A stretch of 15,922 nt of DNA from Merdimonas faecigallinarum (GCA_019119285.1 DWXJ01000016.1:1-15922); one strand, 5' to 3'; positions 1 through 7,965 are shown, counted from the first letter of the stretch. Made by a program: numbers and translations. The notes: a model not told the origin generated them from the sequence alone.

Positions 1-1690
1 ACAGGAACGTATATCTTCTGGACATGCTGTCCTCATCTGTCATGGCTTTCATCTTCAATATGAAGATACTGCTGAACAAAAGCGCCCCGATTAACAGGAG
101 TTTACTGCTGAGCTGAAACAGATTCCGCTTAGCAATCCCGTCTGTGATCTCTTTCACGTCATACAGTGCACTCTGCATTGTCCCCAGTTCTTCTACTCCA
201 CGTTCCGTATAATAAGTTCCTAATTCTTCCCACGCCTTCTGATGATTTTGCTCCGGGATCTGAAAAAGTGCCAGAGCAGAAAATTCCTCCGGATCTTTTC
301 TTAATTCTTCCCAACACCTCTCAAACCGGGAGTCTGACATAACCACCCAGCTGTCCCGGTAGCCGTCTAAAAGACATCCCAGATAATTTCCAGATACAAC
401 TTTTGTAGTTGTCAACTTTTCATATCCATAATCCTGATATGCATTGGGGTTCATATACTCTCCACGGAATTTTCCCATATGAACATATTCATATAATTCC
501 CATATTTTTACTTTTCCCCTAGTCGCTTCTGATTCATTTTTTTCATTATTTTCACGATATGCCAGAATTTCATCCTCTTGCAATTCACAGTTATTTCCTG
601 TCAATTCCTCGTAGGTACTCTGGGATATCCCAAACTGATCCAGACCGGTTCTTGTTGTCACCTTAAACATCGGTATTATTTCAACTTTTCCATCGTACTT
701 ATCTGCCAGATCATTCATAAATTCTTCGTCTTCTACCCGGGCTGACCAGACGATATCATAAGGATACATTTCCGGATCAGCGTACACCGGAATACAGCTT
801 CCCACGCTATAAGCCACATATCCTGCCGCAAAAAAGTGGATCAAAAAGAGCATAAATATAATCAGAAAATTGCTGGTAAAGTGATGATAAAGCTGATTCA
901 GGCGAAGCAGATTCTTCATGTAAAACTTTTTTCTGGTTTTCAGAAACTCCAGAATTAAACTGATACCGATATACAAAACAAGTACTGCCGAAACAATCCA
1001 GAAAATCTGTGAAGTAATCGCTCCTATTCCGCCTCTATAAGCCGCATAATCCCCTGCAATAAAAAGGCCAATCCCGATTATTGGAAGGAATATCCATTTC
1101 CAGCTTTTCAGCTTGAATTCCCGGATTTCTTTTCCTGCTGCAAAGCTGTCCAGATCCTTTCCTTCCATCATAGTCAAGGTAATCATCACTACCAGAAACA
1201 CAAGAAGCAGACCCATAAATACTGTATAGAAGTAAGACTTAGGTCCTACCACTGACTTTTGTATCATATCAGCACTGATATGATACAAAAGTTCTTGAAA
1301 TCCAAAGTAAATAAGGTTCCCCAACAGGAGGCCAACCACCACTGACAAGATCCATCCAAGCCCGTATTCCGCCACCACGATTTTCTGGAACAGCTTTTTC
1401 CGAAGCCCCATCAACGTCAGCATACTGTAATCCTTAACCCTAAGTCTGACATAATAGCGCACCGCATAAACCGTCAACAGCGCAGACACCCCGGATAACA
1501 TAATTACCGCCATATAAAAATCTGTATTCAGGACATAATTTGTACCCTCTTCTGTTACGTTCTTCCCCAGGTTGTTTTTTAATCCCAAGAATACAAAAAT
1601 AAGGGACACTGCTACTGTATTACTCAAAAAGAACAAAAGATAATTTCTTAAGTTATATCTAAAGTTTTTCAGGATTACTCTCTTTAACAT
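1..1690 (-). CDS. FtsX-like (BceB-type) ABC transporter permease, partial
   Basis: Open on the minus strand from an ATG at 1690 to the window edge without a stop (563 codons seen). My translation gives about eight membrane segments: near residues 18-37, 59-80, 108-130, 153-175, 199-213, 229-250 and 274-295, then a soluble domain of about 230 residues (roughly 300-528), then another segment near 530-546. One helix, a three-helix FtsX block, and a large extracytoplasmic domain before the last helices is the plan of BceB-family permeases, which move or sense antimicrobial peptides with a partner ATPase. An AGAGGTGAGGAT ribosome site precedes the start and overlaps the end of the kinase gene, 10 bases upstream, so it is the third gene of the regulator-kinase operon. 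Its ATPase is not in view and no ATPase lies between kinase and permease. The C-terminus is missing. Substrate unknown. Confidence 0.8.
   Translation of the reverse strand, partial: MLKRVILKNFRYNLRNYLLFFLSNTVAVSLIFVFLGLKNNLGKNVTEEGTNYVLNTDFYMAVIMLSGVSALLTVYAVRYYVRLRVKDYSMLTLMGLRKKLFQKIVVAEYGLGWILSVVVGLLLGNLIYFGFQELLYHISADMIQKSVVGPKSYFYTVFMGLLLVFLVVMITLTMMEGKDLDSFAAGKEIREFKLKSWKWIFLPIIGIGLFIAGDYAAYRGGIGAITSQIFWIVSAVLVLYIGISLILEFLKTRKKFYMKNLLRLNQLYHHFTSNFLIIFMLFLIHFFAAGYVAYSVGSCIPVYADPEMYPYDIVWSARVEDEEFMNDLADKYDGKVEIIPMFKVTTRTGLDQFGISQSTYEELTGNNCELQEDEILAYRENNEKNESEATRGKVKIWELYEYVHMGKFRGEYMNPNAYQDYGYEKLTTTKVVSGNYLGCLLDGYRDSWVVMSDSRFERCWEELRKDPEEFSALALFQIPEQNHQKAWEELGTYYTERGVEELGTMQSALYDVKEITDGIAKRNLFQLSSKLLLIGALLFSSIFILKMKAMTDEDSMSRRYTFL
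1255..1292. repeat. Perfect 18-bp inverted repeat inside the permease gene
   Basis: ACTTTTGTATCATATCAG (1255-1272), two bases CA, then its exact reverse complement (1275-1292). It lies in frame within the permease and encodes roughly residues 133-146, in the loop between membrane segments 3 and 4. No T-run follows on either strand, so it is not an ordinary terminator. Confidence 0.9.
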
Positions 1691-1700
1691 ATCCTCACCT

Positions 1701-3056
1701 CTATTCCCTCGTACTATTATGCTTCTGTTCTCCTGCGTTTAAAAAAGTCATAGAAACTGAAAAGCTTTTCTCTTCCACGTGATACACTGCCGTCCCGTTA
1801 TGCTCTGACACAATCCTTTCCACACTGCGAAGCCCGTACCCGTGTTTCCCTCTCCCTGTTTTCGTCGTTACAGGTCTGCCGTTTTTCATCCGGGGACTCT
1901 CCTCAATGCTGTTGGAAATCTCCATGAACAGCATATATTTCTCTTTTTCAATCCGAAGCCGGATCCACCGTTCTCCGCCAGAGATCTTTTCACAGGCTTC
2001 GATCGCATTGTCCATCAGATTTCCAAAGAGCAGGCAGCCTTCCCTCTCTGAAAACGGGAATTCCCGGATCAGTCCGGATTGAATATCCACACGGATTCCT
2101 TCCGCCTCTGCCTTCTTTTTCTTTTCATGCAGGATCAGATCCCAGATTCTGTTCTGTGTCCATACCTCTCGTCTTCCGGCAGACAATTCCTGGATCATAT
2201 CGTCCAGATAGGTCTGTATCCCCTCATAGTCCCTCTGATCCACATATTCCTTTAAGGCCAGGATGTCGTGCTTTTCATCGTGTACCAGAATCCGGCTTCT
2301 CTCCATCTCCTGTTCCAGATCACGATATTTTTCCATCATCATTTCTTCCCGCATGGAAAGATACTGATTCTCCCTTTGCATATCAAGATTCCTGAAAGAA
2401 AGAAGCAGCGTCACCACAATAAATGCAATCGTTACTAATAATGTAAATCCCATGGTAGACGCCTCAAATCCCCCGGATCCCAACGCATAATTCACCATGA
2501 TCAGCTGGTAATCAATCACCAGGAAAAACAACAGTCCCGCCATTCCCCATAAGATCCTGTGATACTCTTCACTTACATTTATTTCTTCTTTTTTATGACT
2601 CAGATAATATATACCGCACGCTATCAGGAAACGGGTGCAGGCAAAAGCAAGGACCGACCATCCTGTGTCGGGGGAAATATATACGGCGGATATAAAGTCG
2701 TCCTTTAAGATCAATGCAACCACCGATGCAAAGAAAAAGTCCAGAAGCGCTACCATCGCATAATACATAATTATTATGCTGCCGGCAGGACTTCTTCGTT
2801 TCCTCTCACAAAGCAAGACACAGAAATAATGTACCAGAATACTTATAATCAGCAATGGCCACGAAAAAAATAATATTTGCCGGTTCAGACCCGATATTCC
2901 TGCCAGGAACAGGCAGCTGCACGCCACAATCCATTTCTGCCGGGTTCCCGGTTTTTCATTTTTAAATACGGTCAGATACAACAGCTTCCAGCAAACCCCC
3001 ACTTCAGCCAGCGCAAGCACAATGTCCAGCGCCAGAAACCATTTATGCTCTGTCAT
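1701..3056 (-). CDS. GHKL-family sensor histidine kinase (AgrC/HATPase_c_5 type)
   Basis: A 451-residue membrane kinase. The first about 220 residues hold six or seven hydrophobic segments (near 7-30, 41-60, 62-83, 92-118, 130-150, 168-190, 200-220), then a charged, probably coiled-coil linker (222-255). The phospho-acceptor region is around 255-270, with two HD pairs; H263 is my candidate, H259 the alternative. The ATPase domain has an N box (N346-L-M-D-N350) and a glycine motif (G406-Y-G408-L). This is the arrangement of kinases that partner LytTR regulators and often sense peptides. I chose the ATG at 3056 because GGAGG sits about 6 bases upstream and the ATG overlaps the regulator stop codon (ATGA), a sign of translational coupling; an in-frame TTG 12 bases further upstream lacks such a site. 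It probably phosphorylates the adjacent regulator. The signal is unknown. Confidence 0.88.
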   Translation of the reverse strand: MTEHKWFLALDIVLALAEVGVCWKLLYLTVFKNEKPGTRQKWIVACSCLFLAGISGLNRQILFFSWPLLIISILVHYFCVLLCERKRRSPAGSIIIMYYAMVALLDFFFASVVALILKDDFISAVYISPDTGWSVLAFACTRFLIACGIYYLSHKKEEINVSEEYHRILWGMAGLLFFLVIDYQLIMVNYALGSGGFEASTMGFTLLVTIAFIVVTLLLSFRNLDMQRENQYLSMREEMMMEKYRDLEQEMERSRILVHDEKHDILALKEYVDQRDYEGIQTYLDDMIQELSAGRREVWTQNRIWDLILHEKKKKAEAEGIRVDIQSGLIREFPFSEREGCLLFGNLMDNAIEACEKISGGERWIRLRIEKEKYMLFMEISNSIEESPRMKNGRPVTTKTGRGKHGYGLRSVERIVSEHNGTAVYHVEEKSFSVSMTFLNAGEQKHNSTRE

Positions 3057-3769
3057 TGTGCCCTCCAAAACGCATGCATCTGTTCTTTTACTTCCTTCAT
3101 CCGGTGACGGCTGATATCAATCTCTTCCCCATTGTCCATATACAGCCGGTTGTCTTCAAACCGTACAATGTGCCTGATATTGACAGCAAGTCCACGTTTG
3201 GCCAGGACAAACTCCCTGCTGTCCAGTTCCTTCAGAACCTCCGCCATATTCAGCCGTTCTCTGTAGGTCCGGTCCGCCAGCACGTATTGAATATATTTCC
3301 GGTTCTTCTCTTTCCGGATCAGGATCATATCCCTGTAATAAACCTTCTCCCGGTAGGTAGAGGTTCCGATCATCCGGGAGTTGTTGTTCTCCTTATCGAT
3401 CTTTGCCGCCAGTCTGCTTACCAGCTCCGGCAGCCTTGTCTTAATATCTTCCTTCAGAATATACTGATAGGCTTCCAGCTTATAACTTTCAAATGCATAC
3501 TCCGGGTGGGCTGTCAGATAGACAAGATAGACGTCCGGATCCGCACGCAGAAGCTTCCGTCCGATCTCTATCCCGTTTACCGGACTCATTTCGATATCCG
3601 CAAACACGATATCAACCCGACACCCGTCTTCGATCTGTCCAAGAAAAGATTCCCCATCTGTAAAACAGGAGATCCTGATATCGCTCCGTTCACTCAGACT
3701 CTCCTGTATATCCCCGGCGACGGCCTTAACCGTCTCCTGATCATCATCTATGACTGCAATCTCGATCAT
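3053..3769 (-). CDS. LytTR-family response regulator
   Basis: A 238-residue two-domain regulator. The receiver domain (about 1-125) has the acidic cluster D8-D10, the phospho-acceptor D58, T86 and K106, all where CheY-like domains place them. The C-terminal part (about 140-235) is a LytTR DNA-binding domain, with the family pattern of a conserved region around 200-212 (LAKRGLAVNIRHI) and a terminal SRHRMKEVKEQM helix. Such regulators bind paired short direct repeats upstream of target promoters. The start is uncertain: the ATG at 3769 gives a canonical receiver N-terminus and lies about 13 bases from AGAGGGG; an ATG at 3781 would add four residues but sits almost on top of that site. It is the first gene of the regulator-kinase-permease operon, with a good promoter just upstream. 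It probably controls this operon and perhaps other targets. Confidence 0.88.
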   Translation of the reverse strand: MIEIAVIDDDQETVKAVAGDIQESLSERSDIRISCFTDGESFLGQIEDGCRVDIVFADIEMSPVNGIEIGRKLLRADPDVYLVYLTAHPEYAFESYKLEAYQYILKEDIKTRLPELVSRLAAKIDKENNNSRMIGTSTYREKVYYRDMILIRKEKNRKYIQYVLADRTYRERLNMAEVLKELDSREFVLAKRGLAVNIRHIVRFEDNRLYMDNGEEIDISRHRMKEVKEQMHAFWRAQ

Positions 3770-3811
3770 CGTCCTGACCATACCCCTCTGCCGTAAAACT
3801 CATTTGAGAAT

Positions 3812-3840
3812 ATTATACTCCCCGATTTCTGTAATGTCAC
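3812..3840 (-). promoter_or_regulatory. Promoter of the LytTR regulator operon
   Basis: On the minus strand GTGACA (3835-3840) and TATAAT (3812-3817) are separated by 17 bases, matching a housekeeping sigma promoter at 11 of 12 positions. It lies about 40 bases upstream of the regulator start. Upstream, AATTGAC occurs twice on the plus strand (3865-3871 and 3891-3897), 26 bases apart; whether it is a regulator site is unknown. Confidence 0.7.
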
Positions 3841-3895
3841 CCCTTTGGCCACCACTGGTTGCATAATTGACCTTGAGTTTTATCTGCCGGAATTG

Positions 3896-3945
3896 ACAAA
3901 AAGCCTCATGGACGCCAGTATACATCTGCCATCCATGAGGCTTTC
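3896..3945 (-). terminator. Rho-independent terminator after the ECF S-component gene
   Basis: On the minus strand AAAGCCTCATGGA (3932-3944) pairs with TCCATGAGGCTTT (3900-3912) across a 19-base loop, followed by further T residues. It starts 10 bases after the stop codon of the ECF S gene and separates that operon from the two-component operon. T residues on the other side mean it could also work on the plus strand. Confidence 0.8.
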
Positions 3946-3954
3946 TTCTCTTTT

Positions 3955-4470
3955 TTAGTCCAGCATCCGGCTGCATTTTTCCAGGACACGCAGGATCGGA
4001 TGGAACAGGACCAGGCACAGGACAAAGTTCCCGGCTCCGTGGATCAGGTCATAGGGGATCCCTGCCACCCACCAGGACACCATCATCCCCGGCCCTCCGA
4101 TAAACAGGTAGGGGATCGCGCACAGCGCGCCGAATCCCAGGCCGAAGGCCCCGCTCATCACTGCGTAGACAAGGGCCTGCCGGCATCCGCTTTTTCGCAT
4201 GATCAGCGTGATCACCACCAGCAGGGGCCACACATACAGATAGTTGATGACCCACAGGTTCATCCCCCACACCAGACATTCCACGCCTACGAATGCAAAT
4301 ACGGCGGGGAGCGCCTTTTTACCGAACACGATGGTGTAAATAATAAACAGAAAACTCACCAGTTCGATATTGGGCAAAAATGCCAGCGCAGTTTTTGCCG
4401 CTTCCACTGTGGCCGTCATCATTCCGATCAGAACAATATCTTTTGCTTTCCATTTCGTCCTGCTATTCAT
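3955..4470 (-). CDS. ECF transporter S component, probable cobalamin/corrinoid specificity
   Basis: A 171-residue, very hydrophobic protein with about six membrane segments, the size and shape of substrate-binding S components of energy-coupling factor transporters. The N-terminus (KAKDIVLIGMMTATVEAAKT) resembles the start of many S components, where the first helix carries small residues that dock on EcfT. No EcfA, EcfA' or EcfT genes are nearby, as expected for group II systems in which many S units share one energising module encoded elsewhere. Cobalamin specificity is inferred from context: the gene is the second in an operon led by a B12 riboswitch, 6 bases after a DUF4430 gene. The ribosome site GGAGAG overlaps the end of that gene, suggesting coupling. 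CbrT is the known cobalamin S component; I cannot tell from sequence alone whether this is an orthologue. Other S-unit ligands are less likely. Confidence 0.75.
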   Translation of the reverse strand: MNSRTKWKAKDIVLIGMMTATVEAAKTALAFLPNIELVSFLFIIYTIVFGKKALPAVFAFVGVECLVWGMNLWVINYLYVWPLLVVITLIMRKSGCRQALVYAVMSGAFGLGFGALCAIPYLFIGGPGMMVSWWVAGIPYDLIHGAGNFVLCLVLFHPILRVLEKCSRMLD

Positions 4471-4476
4471 AAGACA

Positions 4477-4899
4477 TTACTCTCCGGCAGCAACCTCGTA
4501 AGCCAGACGGTATGTTCCGCCGTCCTCTACCGGCTGGGTGTCCGCGCTGTACTGGCCGTACTCGCCGTCGACATAGATTGCCCAGTATGCGCCGTCCGTA
4601 TCATAATCTGCGGTCAGGCCATTTACGGTATTGATGTACAGCCCGTAATCATCCTCGTCGCCCTCGTAAGAGAAGTCTTCGCTTTCCGCCGCTTCATCCA
4701 TAAGTTCACGCAGCGTCTCCACATCGGTGGAAAGTTCATAAGACGTCACCTCTCCGGCGTCATCCATGACCTCCAGGGTACAGGTCTTGGAGCCTTCTTT
4801 TGTCTTTGGCCCTGCAACGAAATAAACGACTGCGAAAATAACCGCGATCACGATCACTGCCGCCAGGGCAATCCAGATTTTCTTTTTGCTTTTCTGCAT
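4477..4899 (-). CDS. Membrane-anchored DUF4430 (transcobalamin-like C-terminal domain) protein
   Basis: A 140-residue protein with a lysine-rich N-terminus, one membrane segment (about 8-29) and no lipobox cysteine, so it should be tethered outside the cell by an uncleaved anchor. After a short linker, residues 38-136 form a small, very acidic domain ending in a pattern typical of DUF4430 (YWAIYVDGEYG at 105-115, then a beta-rich tail). DUF4430 resembles the C-terminal beta domain of intrinsic factor and transcobalamin, which caps bound cobalamin. With the B12 riboswitch upstream and an ECF S unit downstream, capture of corrinoids at the surface is the likely role (inference). The start at 4899 has AAAGGGAG 8 bases upstream; the frame continues open to an ATG at 4998, but that start would translate the riboswitch terminator and bury the membrane anchor 33 residues in. 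Confidence 0.8.
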   Translation of the reverse strand: MQKSKKKIWIALAAVIVIAVIFAVVYFVAGPKTKEGSKTCTLEVMDDAGEVTSYELSTDVETLRELMDEAAESEDFSYEGDEDDYGLYINTVNGLTADYDTDGAYWAIYVDGEYGQYSADTQPVEDGGTYRLAYEVAAGE

Positions 4900-4958
4900 C
4901 TTCTTTTCTCCCTTTCTTCTTTGATGAAGTTGAAAGGTACTAATCCATTTCCATTTAG

Positions 4959-4990
4959 CAAAAACGCCCGCTTCCACAGGGAAACGGGCG
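4959..4990 (-). terminator. Riboswitch-controlled Rho-independent terminator (expression platform)
   Basis: On the minus strand CGCCCGTTTCC pairs with GGAAGCGGGCG (11 bp, one G-T pair) around a CTGT loop, 4965-4990, followed by TTTTTG. It lies between the B12 aptamer and the DUF4430 start codon, where it would stop transcription of the uptake genes when cobalamin is bound. I did not identify a convincing antiterminator strand. Confidence 0.85.
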
Positions 4991-5065
4991 TACTTCACGC
5001 ATGATTACCGCAGTTTGCGGCGGATGTACAACCAGTTACTCGTGGTTTGGAAAAGATCCTGTACA

Positions 5066-5231
5066 GCAACAGGCAGGTCTCCTGGCTCACAGATCATCAT
5101 GCGTATCCGCCTTCCCGATCTCTCAGTGGCATTGCCGGTTACGCACTCCCTGATTACAGTGACGAGTTCGCACAGGATTTGCACCTGTTTCCCTTTTCAC
5201 CAAATCAGCTTCCTGAATTGACACCTGTCGC
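5066..5231 (-). promoter_or_regulatory. Cobalamin (B12) riboswitch aptamer
   Basis: The minus strand carries the conserved B12 box GCCAGGAGACCTGCC (5072-5086) and, 5' of it, GGTGCAAATCC (5175-5185) and CACTGTAATC (5152-5161), in the order and spacing of the cobalamin riboswitch class. Closing stem P1 is visible as GCGACAG (5225-5231) against CTGTTGC (5066-5072). A terminator 75 bases downstream indicates transcriptional control. The genes it controls are the DUF4430 protein and the ECF S component. Confidence 0.95.
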
Positions 5232-5253
5232 TTCTTTCATTCAACTATGTTCA

Positions 5254-5282
5254 GTTATAACATATTTTTCCAGAAAAAACAA
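5254..5282 (-). promoter_or_regulatory. Promoter of the B12-riboswitch operon
   Basis: On the minus strand TATAAC (5254-5259) lies 17 bases after TTGTTT (5277-5282). Transcription would begin near 5247, about 16 bases before aptamer stem P1. The -35 hexamer lies in the T-tract of the upstream ppdK terminator. The -10 is good and the -35 weak. Confidence 0.6.
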
Positions 5283-5307
5283 CGCCCTGTTCAAAAGAAC
5301 AGGGCGC
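5274..5307 (-). terminator. Rho-independent terminator of ppdK
   Basis: On the minus strand CGCCCTGTTC and GAACAGGGCG (5297-5306 and 5283-5292) form a perfect 10-bp stem with a TTTT loop, followed by TTGTTTTTTC. It lies 34 bases after the ppdK stop codon. Confidence 0.9.
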
Positions 5308-5340
5308 TGCGGATCATTTGTGATTCGATATCGCTTCCGC

Positions 5341-7965
5341 TTATTTGTGAGCGATCGCTGCCTGTGCTGCTGCCAGTCTTGCGATCGGTACACGGAACGG
5401 TGAGCAGGATACATAATCCAGTCCAAGGCTGTCGCAGAATTCAACAGAGGACGGATCTCCGCCGTGCTCGCCGCAGATACCAAGGTGCATGTTCGGGTTG
5501 CTGGATTTTCCAAGCTCGATCGCCATCTTCATCAGCTTGCCAACACCTACCTGATCCAGTTTTGCAAACGGATCGTTCTCGTAAATCTTAGCATCATAGT
5601 ATGCATTCAGGAATTTTCCTGCGTCATCACGGGAGAATCCGAAGGTCATCTGTGTCAGGTCGTTGGTACCGAAGCAGAAGAAGTCAGCTTCTTTTGCGAT
5701 CTCGTCAGCGGTAAGAGCAGCTCTCGGGATCTCGATCATGGTACCTACTTCGTACTTCAGGTCGATGCCTGCTGCAGCGATCTCTGCGTCAGCAGTCTCA
5801 ACTACGAATTTCTTTACGTATTTCAGCTCTTTGATCTCTCCAACCAGCGGGATCATGATCTCCGGCTTGATGGTCCAGTCCGGATGAGCCTTCTGTACTT
5901 TGATGGCTGCGCGGATGACAGCTCTTGTCTGCATCTTTGCGATCTCCGGATAAGTAACTGCCAGACGGCATCCACGGTGACCCATCATCGGGTTGAACTC
6001 GTGCAGGCTGTCGATTACGGCTTTGATCTGCTCAACAGTCTTGCCCTGAGCCTCAGCCAGTTTCTTGATATCCTCTTCCTCAGTCGGAACGAACTCATGA
6101 AGCGGCGGATCCAGGAAACGGATGGTTACCGGATTTCCTTCCAGAGCCTCGTACAGCTCTTCGAAGTCTCCCTGCTGATACGGCAGGACTTTCTCCAGAG
6201 CCTTTTCTCTTTCTTCTTCGGTCTCAGAGCAGATCATCTCGCGGAATGCGTCAATTCTGCCTTCTCCGAAGAACATGTGCTCGGTACGGCAAAGGCCGAT
6301 ACCCTCTGCGCCGAGCTCTACTGCCTTCTTAGCGTCTGCCGGTGTATCTGCATTGGTGCGGACTTTCAGTCTTCTGTACTTGTCAGCCCATCCCATGATA
6401 CGTCCGAACTCGCCTGCGATTGTAGCGTCTACGGTCGGGATGATTCCATCGTAAATGCATCCTGTGGATCCATCCAGGGAGATCGGATCTCCTTCGTGGA
6501 ATTCTTTTCCGCCCAGTGTAAATTTCTTATTTGCCTCGTCCATAACGATGTCGCCGCATCCGGATACACAGCAGGTACCCATACCACGTGCAACAACGGC
6601 TGCGTGAGAGGTCATACCACCACGAACAGTCAGGATACCCTGAGCGCTCTTCATACCGGTGATATCTTCCGGAGAGGTCTCCAGACGAACCAGAACAACC
6701 TTTTCTCCTCTTTCTGCCCACTCTACAGCATCGTCAGCGGTAAATACGATCTTACCACATGCAGCTCCAGGAGAAGCGCCAAGAGCCTTGCCCATCGGGG
6801 TAGCTTTCTTCAGTGCGTCTGCGTCGAACTGCGGATGAAGCAGAGAGTCTAAGTTTCTCGGATCGATCATTGCTACAGCTTCTTCTTCCGTTCTCATGCC
6901 CTCGTCAACCAGGTCGCATGCGATCTTCAGAGCAGCCTTTGCAGTTCTCTTACCATTACGTGTCTGCAGCATGTACAGTTTGCCGTGCTCTACGGTAAAC
7001 TCCATGTCCTGCATGTCTCTGTAGTGAGTCTCCAGAGTCTTGCATACATCTTTGAACTGTGCAAATGCCTCCGGGAATTTTTCTTCCATTTCGGAAATGT
7101 GCATCGGAGTACGAACTCCGGCAACAACGTCCTCGCCCTGTGCATTGGTAAGGAATTCTCCGAACAGACCGTTTTCTCCTGTAGCCGGGTCACGGGTAAA
7201 TGCAACACCTGTACCACAGTCGTCTCCCATGTTACCAAATGCCATCATCTGTACGTTGACAGCAGTTCCCCAGGAGTACGGAATATCGTTGTCACGACGG
7301 TATACATTGGCTCTCGGGTTGTCCCAGGAACGGAATACAGCCTTTACAGCGCCCATCAGCTGCTCTTTTGCGTCAGCCGGGAAATCTGTTCCGATCTTCT
7401 CTTTGTACTCTGCCTTGAACTGTCCTGCCAGAGTCTTCAGATCTTCTGCTGTAAGCTCAACGTCCTGTTTTACGCCTTTTTCTTCTTTCATCTTGTCGAT
7501 GAGTTCTTCGAAATATTTCTTGCCGACTTCCATAACAACGTCGGAATACATCTGGATAAATCTTCTGTAGCAGTCCCATGCCCAGCGCGGATTGCCGGAT
7601 GCTGCAGCAAGTGTCTCTACTACTTCTTCATTCAGACCAAGGTTCAGGATGGTATCCATCATACCAGGCATAGAAGCTCTTGCACCGGAACGAACGGATA
7701 CAAGCAGCGGATTTTCCTTATCTCCGAACTTCTTTCCTGTGATCTCTTCCAGCTTTGTCATAGCCTCCATGATCTGTCCCATGATCTCATCGTTGATCTG
7801 TCTGCCATCCTCATAGTACTGAGTACAAGCTTCTGTTGTTACAGTGAATCCCTGCGGAACCGGCAGGCCCAGGCTTGTCATCTCAGCCAGGTTGGCACCC
7901 TTGCCACCGAGAAGGTTTCTCATGTTCGCATTACCTTCGGTGAACATATACACCCATTTTGCCAT
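5341..7965 (-). CDS. ppdK: Pyruvate, phosphate dikinase
   Basis: A cytosolic 874-residue enzyme interconverting pyruvate, ATP and phosphate with phosphoenolpyruvate, AMP and pyrophosphate. In anaerobes it can run in the glycolytic direction (PEP to pyruvate, making ATP) or in gluconeogenesis. The three domains are complete: an N-terminal nucleotide-binding domain (opening around GGKGANLAEM), a swivelling phosphohistidine domain with catalytic H454 in GGMTSHAAVVARGMG, and a C-terminal PEP/pyruvate TIM barrel with C831 in GICGEHGGDP. H454 and C831 fall almost exactly where Clostridium symbiosum PPDK has H455 and C831, and the length is the same. The start ATG at 7965 follows AGGAGG by 9 bases. 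It has its own promoter at 8009-8037 and its own terminator, so it is probably transcribed alone, though readthrough from the aminopeptidase gene is possible. No truncation or frameshift was seen. Confidence 0.98.
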   Translation of the reverse strand: MAKWVYMFTEGNANMRNLLGGKGANLAEMTSLGLPVPQGFTVTTEACTQYYEDGRQINDEIMGQIMEAMTKLEEITGKKFGDKENPLLVSVRSGARASMPGMMDTILNLGLNEEVVETLAAASGNPRWAWDCYRRFIQMYSDVVMEVGKKYFEELIDKMKEEKGVKQDVELTAEDLKTLAGQFKAEYKEKIGTDFPADAKEQLMGAVKAVFRSWDNPRANVYRRDNDIPYSWGTAVNVQMMAFGNMGDDCGTGVAFTRDPATGENGLFGEFLTNAQGEDVVAGVRTPMHISEMEEKFPEAFAQFKDVCKTLETHYRDMQDMEFTVEHGKLYMLQTRNGKRTAKAALKIACDLVDEGMRTEEEAVAMIDPRNLDSLLHPQFDADALKKATPMGKALGASPGAACGKIVFTADDAVEWAERGEKVVLVRLETSPEDITGMKSAQGILTVRGGMTSHAAVVARGMGTCCVSGCGDIVMDEANKKFTLGGKEFHEGDPISLDGSTGCIYDGIIPTVDATIAGEFGRIMGWADKYRRLKVRTNADTPADAKKAVELGAEGIGLCRTEHMFFGEGRIDAFREMICSETEEEREKALEKVLPYQQGDFEELYEALEGNPVTIRFLDPPLHEFVPTEEEDIKKLAEAQGKTVEQIKAVIDSLHEFNPMMGHRGCRLAVTYPEIAKMQTRAVIRAAIKVQKAHPDWTIKPEIMIPLVGEIKELKYVKKFVVETADAEIAAAGIDLKYEVGTMIEIPRAALTADEIAKEADFFCFGTNDLTQMTFGFSRDDAGKFLNAYYDAKIYENDPFAKLDQVGVGKLMKMAIELGKSSNPNMHLGICGEHGGDPSSVEFCDSLGLDYVSCSPFRVPIARLAAAQAAIAHK

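Noticed and set aside
4900..4998. Upstream extension of the DUF4430 protein by 33 residues
   Set aside because: The extension is encoded by the riboswitch terminator region and would push the membrane anchor inwards; the ATG at 4899 has a good ribosome site.
5464..6852. Long open frame on the plus strand opposite ppdK (462 codons)
   Set aside because: It is the antisense shadow of a highly conserved, strongly codon-biased gene; no ribosome site and no recognisable protein family.
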